Shown here: one piece after another, positions 1 to 7,835 of the stretch
Layout of the letters: every line of letters starts with the position of its first letter
How positions within the stretch are numbered: position 1 is the stretch's first letter
Origin: Elusimicrobiota bacterium
Lineage (GTDB): Bacteria; Elusimicrobiota; Elusimicrobia; UBA1565; UBA9628
Reading direction: 5' to 3'
Length of the DNA stretch: 64,000 nt
NCBI GenBank assembly: GCA_016212795.1
Contig: JACRDT010000015.1
Span: forward strand, 1 to 64,000
The notes under the pieces: generated by a model
Told to the model about the DNA's origin: nothing
Databases searched by the model: none
What the model saw: only the letters and a program-made list of their open reading frames with translations
Position numbers and translations under genes: made by a program

Positions 1-225
1 CCGGCCGAAGACGGGCCTCCGCGCTATCAATGGGAAACGATGGTTCCACCAAGCGATTCCTCCCATAGCGCGGCCGGTCGCTTTCGGTCTGCGCCTTCGT
101 TGCGCTCGGCTCACAGGCGCTCGGCCTGCTCGCCTCGCGCGCCTCGGCTCGCCTCAAAATCGACCGGCCCAAGGGGGCGTTATGAGGCGGTCGCAGCACT
201 AGGCGTCGAGCGCTTCCCGGGGATT
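1..225. other. left-edge stretch without a recognisable gene
   Basis: No convincing coding region is seen before the first promoter. One plus-strand frame stays open to base 228, but its translation is Ser/Arg/Ala-rich low complexity with no recognisable motif. It could be the tail of a gene that begins outside the window, though nothing in the sequence supports that. No tRNA-like cloverleaf or repeat was recognised. Confidence 0.4.
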
Positions 226-234
226 TGATACAAT
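226..234 (+). promoter_or_regulatory. extended -10 promoter of the 290 gene
   Basis: TGaTACAAT is an extended -10 box (TG at 226-227, TACAAT at 229-234). Transcription would start near 241 and leave a leader of about 50 bases, with a GAGG Shine-Dalgarno core about 8 bases before the ATG at 290. No clear -35 box is seen. Confidence 0.5.
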
Positions 235-289
235 AGCGCGCGCTGCCGGCCGCGGCGCAGCGAAGCGGCCGGGAGAACGAGGTGACGCC

Positions 290-1603
290 ATGACCAAGAG
301 GACGCTCTTCGTCGCGACGGGATTGCTGTGGGCCTTGGGGACCTCCCTGTGGGCCGGGCAGGACCCGGCGCTCTCCCGGAAGAAGTTCGACGACCTCCTT
401 CGCAGGAAGCGCTCGCTCACCCATTACGGCAAGCAGGGCGCCAGGCTCTGGGACAAGGCCATGGAGGACCCGGACTTCCAGCCGTTCGGAGCGCGCCTCC
501 TCAATATCCTCGACCAGGTCCGCCGCCAGCGCAGCTGCCTCAACGGCGTCAAGATGGGGGTCGCCAAGACCTTCGGGACCGACGAGCCTCTCGCCGAGAA
601 GCCGGACTACCTCCTCGACTTCGACGAGGAAGGCTATTTCCTGCTGGACTACCGCGAGCACGACGACCGCCAGCTGCGCAACCCCGACAGCAACAGGGAG
701 AAGTGGCTCGTGCTGGTGAACCTCGCCGGCTCCTACTACAAGTTCAGCCACTACTTCTACGGCGACAACCTCGAGAACGGAGGCGCCCAGGTCCTGATCT
801 CCCAGCTCAAGATGGCCCGGGAGAGCTCCAGCCCGCACTCCCGCCTCTGGCACCACGGCGACTTCGGCAGCTACGGCTCCCGGGCCAGGACCGCCGACGG
901 CGAGAACACCGTGAGCCGGATGGAATGGTGCGGCGACGCCAAGGTGCCCTGGGACAAGGGCGGCGGGGGCGACAAGAAGGACATCGACGAGTGCGTCCAG
1001 GCCGGCATCGTCCACAAGTTCGAGACCCTCAACCTCCGCGGCGAGGGCCTCGGCATCCCGGAGCTGCATATCATCAAGTGCAGGGTGCCGGGCCAGTACG
1101 TGGTCCAGCGCAAGGAGAAGCGCTGCACCGAGGGCACCCAGGCTCTCGACAAGAGCGTCCCGGAATCCCAGAAAGGCCTCTACGCCCAGGGGCTGGCCAG
1201 CGTCAAGGAATCCGAGTCCAAGAAGGGAAAGCGCATCCACCTCGACTACTCATGGGTCTACGACAACGAGCGCTGCAAGGAGGAGGCCGCCGCCGAGGCC
1301 TCCCGGCACGTGATCCGCAACGCCGTGGGCGCCTCCCGGATCAAGGGGTTCTCCCTCATCCCCATGCAGGAGAGGAAGGACGGCGACAAGGCGGTCTACT
1401 ACATCAATCCTGGCGCCTCGTTCCCGCACTGCTACACCCACTACAGCAAGAGCAGGTCCGGCGACGACTTCGCGCCGTTCACCGGGGACCCGAAGGAAGG
1501 CGTCGCCCTCGACTGGGAGACCCGGCTGGCGGAATGCCCGACCGGGTGCTACTGCAACTTCCAGAAGTTCAACACGGCCTCCGAGACGGTGGTCTCGGAG
1601 TGA
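290..1603 (+). CDS. exported Cys-containing protein of unknown function
   Basis: This is a 437-residue protein that I do not recognise. Residues 1 to about 22 form a signal peptide (basic MTKR start, hydrophobic core, cleavage near ALG...WAG), so it should leave the cytoplasm. The mature part is polar and holds ten cysteines, three of them in a C-terminal CPTGCYC cluster. Exported with an even number of Cys, it may form disulfides. The ATG follows a GAGG site. The gene lies 23 bases before a transglycosylase gene on the same strand, so the two are probably co-transcribed and may act together in the envelope. That functional link is inference. Confidence 0.7.
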   Translation: MTKRTLFVATGLLWALGTSLWAGQDPALSRKKFDDLLRRKRSLTHYGKQGARLWDKAMEDPDFQPFGARLLNILDQVRRQRSCLNGVKMGVAKTFGTDEPLAEKPDYLLDFDEEGYFLLDYREHDDRQLRNPDSNREKWLVLVNLAGSYYKFSHYFYGDNLENGGAQVLISQLKMARESSSPHSRLWHHGDFGSYGSRARTADGENTVSRMEWCGDAKVPWDKGGGGDKKDIDECVQAGIVHKFETLNLRGEGLGIPELHIIKCRVPGQYVVQRKEKRCTEGTQALDKSVPESQKGLYAQGLASVKESESKKGKRIHLDYSWVYDNERCKEEAAAEASRHVIRNAVGASRIKGFSLIPMQERKDGDKAVYYINPGASFPHCYTHYSKSRSGDDFAPFTGDPKEGVALDWETRLAECPTGCYCNFQKFNTASETVVSE

Positions 1604-1626
1604 CCCGGCGGTAAGGAGAGACGACC

Positions 1627-2934
1627 ATGCCGACCCGACTCAGCCGCCTCGCCGCGGGGTTCTTCGCCCTCACCCTGCTGACGGCGTTGCCGCTCCGGGC
1701 CCAAGGGGGCTCGAGCTCGAGCTTCGACGACCTCGAGCAGGAGGAGCGCAAGGCCCCGGCGGAACAGGACACGGAGGCCGACCCGGCCCGCCGCATGCGG
1801 GAGAACCTGCGCCGCAACCAGGAGCAGCTGCGCAAGACCGTCGCCGACCTCTCCGAGCGTCAGGAGGAGGAGTGGGGCAAGCTCTCGGCCCAGGCGGCCG
1901 CGCAGTACGACCTGATGATGCGCCGCATGGAAGAGCAGCGCGCCCGCGTGAAGAAGCTCGTGGAGCAGCAGTGGACGCGGTTCCAGGAGTCCACCAACAA
2001 GGAATGGGTGGACTACGGCTCCAAGGGCGACACCATGAGCAAGGTCGACTTCGAGAAGGGCCAGGTCGAGGTCGAGGTCCTCGTCCCCGTGGAGGAGGTG
2101 GCCCCGGAGAAGAAGCAGAAGAAGGACGTCACGTTCAGCGAGCTCGCCCCCAAGCAGCAGGAGCGGCTCAAGGCCATCGCGGAGGAGAAGGTCCGCGACC
2201 AGACGACGAAGGCCCTGGCCCAGAAAGAGGAGGGCAAGGACTCGGTGCTCAAGGACCAGCTCAAGACGACGGAAGGCCAGCCCGTCACGGAGAAGAACGC
2301 CGACGAGTTCATCAAGAAGGAGCTCGCCCCCAAGATGCAGGTCGAGGAGAAGCCGGTCGTGGCCCAGGACGGCAAGCCGCGCCTGAAGGTCAAGGTGAAG
2401 GTCCCGATGGTCCCCGACCACCTCAAGGTCCGGGCGGAGCGCTACGTCCCGCAGGTCAAGGCCGCCGCGACGAAGTACAACCTCGACCCCGCGCTGGTCT
2501 TCGCCGTCATCCACACGGAATCCTGCTTCAACCCGATGGCCCGGTCCAAGGCGGGGGCCCTGGGCCTCATGCAGATCGTGCCCAGGACCGCGGGCAACGA
2601 GGCCTACAAGTACCTCTACAAGGAAGAGAAGGTCGTCACCCCGGAGTACCTCTTCGTCCCGGACAACAACATCCTGCTGGGCTCGACCTACCTGCACATG
2701 CTCCACACCCGCCACTACGGCAAGGTCAAGAACCCGGACAACCGGCGGACCCTGAGCATCGCCGCCTACAACTGCGGCCCCGGCAACGTCAGGAAGACCA
2801 TCACGTCGAAGAACGACGTGGACACCCTGAGCAACGAGGACCTGACCAGGCTGGTCCGCAAGCTCGCCCCGAAAGAGACCCAGGAGTACGTCCCGCGGGT
2901 GCAGGAGCGCATGGGGCTCTACCGGGACCTCTGA
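1627..2934 (+). CDS. exported lytic murein transglycosylase, MltC-like
   Basis: Residues 1-25 are a signal peptide ending in LRAQ. Residues about 30-270 are Glu/Lys/Arg-rich and probably helical. The C-terminal 150 residues are an SLT domain: the catalytic Glu298 sits in HTESCFNP, followed by GALGLMQIVP and AYNCGPGNV, all diagnostic of family 1 lytic transglycosylases that cleave peptidoglycan to 1,6-anhydromuropeptides. The layout (long N-terminal region, then SLT with an insertion carrying YLYKEE) resembles MltC. No lipobox Cys is present, so it is likely periplasmic and not a lipoprotein. An AAGGAGAG ribosome site precedes the ATG. The gene sits between an exported unknown protein and a glycosyltransferase, which suggests an envelope operon. 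Confidence 0.88.
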   Translation: MPTRLSRLAAGFFALTLLTALPLRAQGGSSSSFDDLEQEERKAPAEQDTEADPARRMRENLRRNQEQLRKTVADLSERQEEEWGKLSAQAAAQYDLMMRRMEEQRARVKKLVEQQWTRFQESTNKEWVDYGSKGDTMSKVDFEKGQVEVEVLVPVEEVAPEKKQKKDVTFSELAPKQQERLKAIAEEKVRDQTTKALAQKEEGKDSVLKDQLKTTEGQPVTEKNADEFIKKELAPKMQVEEKPVVAQDGKPRLKVKVKVPMVPDHLKVRAERYVPQVKAAATKYNLDPALVFAVIHTESCFNPMARSKAGALGLMQIVPRTAGNEAYKYLYKEEKVVTPEYLFVPDNNILLGSTYLHMLHTRHYGKVKNPDNRRTLSIAAYNCGPGNVRKTITSKNDVDTLSNEDLTRLVRKLAPKETQEYVPRVQERMGLYRDL

Positions 2935-2947
2935 CGGACCGCCGAGC

Positions 2948-5239
2948 GTGACGAGACCACGCGGGGCCCGGCAGGCGACGGCGGTCTCCGTCATCATCCT
3001 GGCCCGCGAGCGCTTCGACGACACCCGGCGCTGCCTGGCCTCCCTCTGGCGCTCGACGCCGCCGGGCGCCTGCGAGGTCCTGGTCTTCGACAACGCCTCG
3101 AGTCCCCGGACCTTCGAGCGGCTCTCGCGCCTCTGCGAGGGGCGGCCCGGGGTCCGGCTGCTGCGCAACCCCCGCAACCTCGGCTTCGCCGAGGGCGTCA
3201 ACCTGGGCATGCGCCAGGCCCGGGGGCGCTTCCTCCTCTGGCTGAACAACGACACGGTCCTCGCCCCGGGCTGGCTCGGCGGCCTGCTCGAGGCGGCCGA
3301 GAGCGACCCGTCCATCGCCGCGGCCGGCCCCATGACGAACCGCATGGCGCCTCCGGCGCAGCTCTGCCGGCCTTTCCCCACCCGGCCGCGCACCCGCGTC
3401 CAGGAGGCCGACTTCCTCGGGGGGTTCTGCCTGCTCCTCAGGCGCTCGGCGGCCAGGGCCGTCGGCGGCCTCGACGAGCGCTTCGCCTGGGGCTGGGAGG
3501 ACGTGGACTACTGCCTCAGGCTGCGCCAGGCGGGCTGGCGGCTGGCCGTCGCCCGCGACGTCTTCGTCAGGCACGAGGGCGGCCGCACCCTCGGCGCCAT
3601 GCCCCCCTCCGAGCGCAACGCCACGGACACGGCCAACCGCGAGCTCATCAGGCGCAAGTGGAGCGCCGAGCCGTGGCGCCGCGGCCTGCAGGGCCTCTTC
3701 CGGAGGTTCCCCGCCCGCTGGGACAGAGCCGTGCCGGAAGCGTCGGTCATCGTCGTGTGCTCGGACGGCCGGCGGGCGCGGGCCTGCCTGCAAGGACTGC
3801 GCCGGCGGCTGGAGGGCCCCGCCTCCGAGGTCATCGCCGTGGACGCCACCCCGGACGGCTCGGCGGCCGCCCGGCTCGGGGCTCTCGCCCGCGGGTGGCC
3901 CGACCTGAGCGTGCTGGGCCCCTGCGGGGACGCCCGGCGCTCGGCCGCGCTCAACCGCGGCCTGCGGCTGGCGAAGGGCGCCTGGCACATCCTCGTCGAC
4001 GACGACTGGCGCCCGCGCCCGGGCTGGCTTCAGGCGTCGCTGGAGGCGGCCAAGTCGCACCCCCGCGTCGGGTTGTGGACGACGGCGGGAGGCGCGGCGC
4101 CCCTGGCGCCGTCCGGGACGGCGCCGCCGCCCCGGGGCCGGCCCCGCGGCTGGCCCCGCTTCTACGACCCCCAGGCCTGCTTCCTGCTGCCGCGGAGCTG
4201 CCACGAGCTCGTGGGCGGATTCGACGAGCGGTTCGCCGGCGCCCTGTGCGACGCCGACTACCGCATCCGCGTCTTCCAGGCCGGCCTCGAGGTGCGCCGG
4301 GCCCGCTGGCTCCCTCCTCGTCCGCCGGCGTCTGGACGCGGACAAGCGGGCATCGCCGCCGCGGACTGGAGGCTGCTGGCCCGCAAGTGGGCCGACCCCG
4401 CCATCCTGAGGGGCGAGGTCTTCGACGACGGCCGCTGGAGGGCCGGCCAGCCCTGGCGGCCGGAGGTCTCCATCGTGGTGGCGCGCCGCGCGGGCGGCCG
4501 GCGCATGCTGCGCTGCCTGGAGTCGGTGCGGCGCTGCGCCGGGAGCGCCGCCTTCGAGGTCATCGCGGTCGAAGCGGCGGCCGCCCGCAAGCTGACGCCC
4601 GAGTTGGCGGCCGCCGCCAAGGCGTGGCCCGGACTCAGGGTGCTGGGACCCTGGCGCTCGGCGACCTGGCCCCACGCGGTGAACAAGGCGCTCGAAGCCG
4701 CGACGGGACGCTTCTACGCCGTCCTGAGCGACGACGCCCTTGTCTCGCCGGGGTGGCTGGAAGCGCTCCTCGCCGCGGCGGGGAGCGCCCCGAACGTCGG
4801 CGTCGCCGCCCCCAGGACGGACGCCAGCTCCCTGGGCTGGCTCCAGGGGGACAGGCCCGCGGAGCTGGCGCCTGGCCGGGGCGCGGTCAAGGCCGGAGGC
4901 CGAGCGTCCCGGCCGCCCTTGGGAAAGGTGTTGGCGGACCGGGGCGCGGGCCGGGTCAGCCCCGTCTCCTATGTCAGGGACGTGTGCCTGCTCATCCCGG
5001 CCACGGCGTTCGCCCGGGTCGGCGGCTTCGACGAGCGGTTCCGCGCGAGCCTGGGCGGCGAGGATTACTGCATGCGCGCGGCGCAAGCCGGCTACCAGGT
5101 CGTGGTGGCCGAGGGAGCCTTCGTGTCCCGCCCGGGCGGCAGAGCCGGACGCGGCGGCAGCGCCCGCCGGGAGGACGCCTCCCTCCTGTTCACCAAGTGG
5201 GCGGGCAACCCGGCGCTCTCGTCCCTGCCCCTCTCCTGA
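2948..5239 (+). CDS. triple-domain family 2 glycosyltransferase
   Basis: This 763-residue protein contains three consecutive GT-A/GT2-like units (about 12-240, 258-490 and 507-760). Each begins with a V-S-hydrophobic strand and includes a PGWL motif behind an acidic or NNDT segment (LLWLNNDTVL, LVDDDWRPRPGWL, LSDDALVSPGWL) and a later GGFDERF or GGLDERF element. GT2 enzymes transfer sugars from nucleotide donors to growing polysaccharides. Tandem units suggest a polymerase or a multi-linkage enzyme for a surface glycan. The first unit is the best conserved (DYCLRLRQAGW, then RHEGG). The start is GTG, 13 bases after the transglycosylase stop. A dispersed 69-bp repeat lies in frame inside unit three. 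Confidence 0.82.
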   Translation: MTRPRGARQATAVSVIILARERFDDTRRCLASLWRSTPPGACEVLVFDNASSPRTFERLSRLCEGRPGVRLLRNPRNLGFAEGVNLGMRQARGRFLLWLNNDTVLAPGWLGGLLEAAESDPSIAAAGPMTNRMAPPAQLCRPFPTRPRTRVQEADFLGGFCLLLRRSAARAVGGLDERFAWGWEDVDYCLRLRQAGWRLAVARDVFVRHEGGRTLGAMPPSERNATDTANRELIRRKWSAEPWRRGLQGLFRRFPARWDRAVPEASVIVVCSDGRRARACLQGLRRRLEGPASEVIAVDATPDGSAAARLGALARGWPDLSVLGPCGDARRSAALNRGLRLAKGAWHILVDDDWRPRPGWLQASLEAAKSHPRVGLWTTAGGAAPLAPSGTAPPPRGRPRGWPRFYDPQACFLLPRSCHELVGGFDERFAGALCDADYRIRVFQAGLEVRRARWLPPRPPASGRGQAGIAAADWRLLARKWADPAILRGEVFDDGRWRAGQPWRPEVSIVVARRAGGRRMLRCLESVRRCAGSAAFEVIAVEAAAARKLTPELAAAAKAWPGLRVLGPWRSATWPHAVNKALEAATGRFYAVLSDDALVSPGWLEALLAAAGSAPNVGVAAPRTDASSLGWLQGDRPAELAPGRGAVKAGGRASRPPLGKVLADRGAGRVSPVSYVRDVCLLIPATAFARVGGFDERFRASLGGEDYCMRAAQAGYQVVVAEGAFVSRPGGRAGRGGSARREDASLLFTKWAGNPALSSLPLS
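4883..4951 (+). repeat. 69-bp in-frame dispersed repeat, family B, copy 1
   Basis: This 69-bp segment encodes AVKAGGRASRPP...ADRGAG within the third glycosyltransferase unit. It matches 30928-30996 closely (reverse strand, same reading frame) and 45475-45543 more loosely. Length is 23 codons without stops. The host genes are otherwise unrelated, so this is insertion or spread of a sequence element, not domain homology. Confidence 0.75.
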
Positions 5240-5258
5240 ACGATACCCGGCCGGGCCG

Positions 5259-6851
5259 TCACTCCTGCGAGCCGAGGTCCTCCGGCCGGCCGGACCCTCG
5301 GCGCAGTCCCGCCAGGATCAGCCCGCCGGCCGCGGCGATGGCGGCCAGCCACAGGGCCGCCTTGGCGCCGAGGCGGCCCTTCTTCGCCGCCCCTGCCGAC
5401 GGCGAGCCGCCGGACGCCTTGCCCCCCGCGAGGCCGACCCGGCCGCCGCCGGAGCCCTTCACCGCCGCGCCCACGGACGGGCGTCCTCCCTGGACGCCGA
5501 CGCCGGCATCCGGGCCTTCCTCCTGGCCGCCCTCGTCGCCGCCCAGCCAGCCGTCGATGGCGCTCCTCACCCTCCCGAGCAGTCCAGCGGCCCGGGCCGA
5601 GCCCAGGCTCCCGGCCATCCTGCCCTGGGCGTCCTTGCGCATCGAGTCCTCGATCGCCTTCTCCTCCTTGTCGAGCTCGTCCCAGACGCTCCCGAGGTCC
5701 TCGGGGGGCACGAACTCGCCCTTGGAATACGAGCCCTCCTGGGCATGAGGGTTGCATTCCCCCGACACCTTCTCGCAAGACCTGCCCCACTGGAAATCCC
5801 GGTCGCCCTCGGTCAAGGCCATGTCCTTGAACTCCTTGTCCCGCGACTCCGGGCTCGCGTTGTAGCGCTCCTTGAGCCCCTGGAACTGCGCCGGCGAGAC
5901 CTCGGAGAAGAACTCGGGGTAGCGGGTCAGCGCGGCCGGCTGGGAGGCGATGTCCTTGCGCAGCAGCTCGAGCTGCGCCTCCGTGGCGGGCCTGCCGTCG
6001 CGGTCCACGATGGCCGGACGGCCGTCGGGCCCCGTCCTCACCGCGAGCCCCTGGCGCGCGAACGAGCCCTTGAAGCCCATGGACGCGGCCATCGCCATCT
6101 CGCCGCGCGTCCTGGGCCGGCCGGGGTCGAAGCCGCCCATCCCGGTCCGCGGAGACCCGACGGCGGAAGCCGCCTCCAGCCCCTTCTCGGCGGCGGCCTC
6201 GCGGAGTCCCTGCCGCCCTTCGCTGGGGAGGGCGTCGCCTTTGCCGGCCCCAGAGAAGGCGTCACCCTTCAGCATGCCCGAGTTGAGCTGGCCGGCCAGG
6301 CGCTGCGCCGTACCGAGGGCCTTGCCCATCGCGGCGTTGGAGCGGCCCACGCTCCCGCCGCGGCCCTTCTCCCCTTTGCCCCCCGGGCCCTTGCCGGAGG
6401 AGGAGAGGGAGCCGCCGTCCGAGGACCCGTCGAGGCCGGCGCCGTCGCGCGAGCCGGGGTCGTCGCGGTTCAGGTCCGTGGGGCGCTCCTCCGGGAGGTC
6501 GTCGGACGTGCGCTCCTCCACGGGCCTCATCTTCTGGTCGCCGCCCATCTTCCGTTCTTCCTCCGCCCTCCTGCGCTCCTCATCGGCGAGCTTCGCCTCC
6601 TCCTCGGCTTTCTTCCTGGCGCGCTCGGCTTCGGCCCGTTCCAACTCCCCGAGCGGGTCGGGGGCCCCGGTGTTGCCCTCCCACGCGTCCTGCGGCCGAG
6701 GCATCGGGGCTTCGGGCGGAGGCCCGGGCGGCGGGATCTTGACGTCGTCGGCCCAACCGGCGTAGAGGCAGCACGACAGCGTCGCCGCCAACACGACGGC
6801 GATCCGGGCGGCAGCCTCCGCCGAAGGCCCGTGCGCTCCGTTCGTCGGCAT
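5259..6851 (-). CDS. exported, membrane-anchored low-complexity protein of unknown function
   Basis: This 530-residue protein is not recognised. Residues about 12-33 form a signal peptide or N-terminal anchor. A Pro-rich stretch follows, then an Ala/Glu/Lys/Arg-rich charged helix (about 60-95), a Gly/Ser/Lys-rich region, a central segment with SCEKVSGECNP that could form one disulfide, and a Gly-rich tail. A hydrophobic segment (LWLAAIAAAGGLILAGL) lies near residue 505 and is followed by basic residues, like a C-terminal membrane anchor. It starts 7 bases after the WD40 gene stop and so appears to be the last gene of the addB-addA operon. It converges on the glycosyltransferase gene, with 19 bases between the two stops. 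Confidence 0.65.
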   Translation of the reverse strand: MPTNGAHGPSAEAAARIAVVLAATLSCCLYAGWADDVKIPPPGPPPEAPMPRPQDAWEGNTGAPDPLGELERAEAERARKKAEEEAKLADEERRRAEEERKMGGDQKMRPVEERTSDDLPEERPTDLNRDDPGSRDGAGLDGSSDGGSLSSSGKGPGGKGEKGRGGSVGRSNAAMGKALGTAQRLAGQLNSGMLKGDAFSGAGKGDALPSEGRQGLREAAAEKGLEAASAVGSPRTGMGGFDPGRPRTRGEMAMAASMGFKGSFARQGLAVRTGPDGRPAIVDRDGRPATEAQLELLRKDIASQPAALTRYPEFFSEVSPAQFQGLKERYNASPESRDKEFKDMALTEGDRDFQWGRSCEKVSGECNPHAQEGSYSKGEFVPPEDLGSVWDELDKEEKAIEDSMRKDAQGRMAGSLGSARAAGLLGRVRSAIDGWLGGDEGGQEEGPDAGVGVQGGRPSVGAAVKGSGGGRVGLAGGKASGGSPSAGAAKKGRLGAKAALWLAAIAAAGGLILAGLRRGSGRPEDLGSQE

Positions 6852-6858
6852 AGAAGGC

Positions 6859-7830
6859 TCAGCGGCGCTTCTTGGCGTCCTCTTCCAGCGCCTTGGCGAC
6901 GTCCCAAAGCCTGACCGAGCCGTCGTCGCTGGCCGACAACGCCCGCCGTCCGTCCGGCGAGAAGGCGACGCTGCGCACCGGGGCGGCGTGGCCGCTCCAG
7001 AGGCGGATCTGCCGCCCCGACGCGACCTCCCACAGGCGCACGGTCCGGTCGTTGCCGCCGGAGAGCGCCAGGGCCCCGTCCGGCGAGAAGACGACCCAGG
7101 TCACGGGCTTGTCGTGCCCCTTCCAGACGGCCTTCAACGCCCCGGTCCGCGCGTCCCAGAGCTTCAGAGCGCCCTCCCAGGTGGCGGTCAGGACCAGGGA
7201 GGCCCCGGGCGAGAAATCCACGTCCAGGGCCAGGCCCGTGGGCGGCTGCAGGGTCACGAGGACCTCCCCGGTCTTGGCGTCGCGGATCTCGGAGTCCCCC
7301 CCGCCGGTCAGGACCTTGGAGCCGTCCCGGGAGAAGGCGACCGCCTGGACGTAGCCCGTGTGGCCGCTCCAGAAGGCCAGTTCCTTGCCGGTGGCCGCGT
7401 CCCACTCCCGCACGGTCCTGTCGCTGCCGCCCGTCAGGACCTTCGTGCCGTCGGGCGAGAACTCGGCCGTATAGAGCTGGGGAGTCCGGTCGGGGATCGA
7501 TAGGACCTCCTTGCCCGACTGCACGTCCCAGGCGCGCAGAGCGAGGCGGTCGCTGGCGGAGAGCGCCGTCTTGCCGTCCGGCGTGAACGCCACGGCGATG
7601 ACCGGGGAAGCGTGGCCCGAGTAGACCGCCACGGGCTTGCCGGTCTGCGCGTCCCAGAGCCGGACGGTCTGGTCCCTGCTCCCGGACAGCGCGCGGGTGC
7701 CGTCCGGCGACACCGCGACGCACAGCACCTCGTTGGTGTGCCCGTACCAGGCCGCGGGCCAGCGCGCCTTGGCCGCGGCCGGCACCGCGAGGGAATGGAG
7801 GAGCGCCGCCGCGACCAGGATCGGTCTCAT
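6859..7830 (-). CDS. exported seven-bladed WD40 beta-propeller protein
   Basis: This is a 323-residue protein with a signal peptide (MRPILVAAALL..., cleavage after VPAAA). Seven WD40 units of about 40 residues follow, recognisable by the recurring GH...V..VAFSPDG..ALS.S.D.TVRLWD pattern. Blades 3 and 5 lack the GH pair. Seven units are enough to close one propeller, a platform for protein contacts with no enzyme activity expected. The ATG at 7830 is preferred over one at 7851 because the longer form would disrupt the signal peptide and overlap the addA stop. It lies 5 bases downstream of addA, so it shares that operon even though its product is exported. Confidence 0.85.
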   Translation of the reverse strand: MRPILVAAALLHSLAVPAAAKARWPAAWYGHTNEVLCVAVSPDGTRALSGSRDQTVRLWDAQTGKPVAVYSGHASPVIAVAFTPDGKTALSASDRLALRAWDVQSGKEVLSIPDRTPQLYTAEFSPDGTKVLTGGSDRTVREWDAATGKELAFWSGHTGYVQAVAFSRDGSKVLTGGGDSEIRDAKTGEVLVTLQPPTGLALDVDFSPGASLVLTATWEGALKLWDARTGALKAVWKGHDKPVTWVVFSPDGALALSGGNDRTVRLWEVASGRQIRLWSGHAAPVRSVAFSPDGRRALSASDDGSVRLWDVAKALEEDAKKRR

Positions 7831-7835
7831 GATAT

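Noticed and set aside
40..228. 62-residue open frame at the left edge
   Set aside because: Low-complexity Ser/Arg/Ala composition, no ribosome site and no motif. The promoter at 226-234 overlaps its end.
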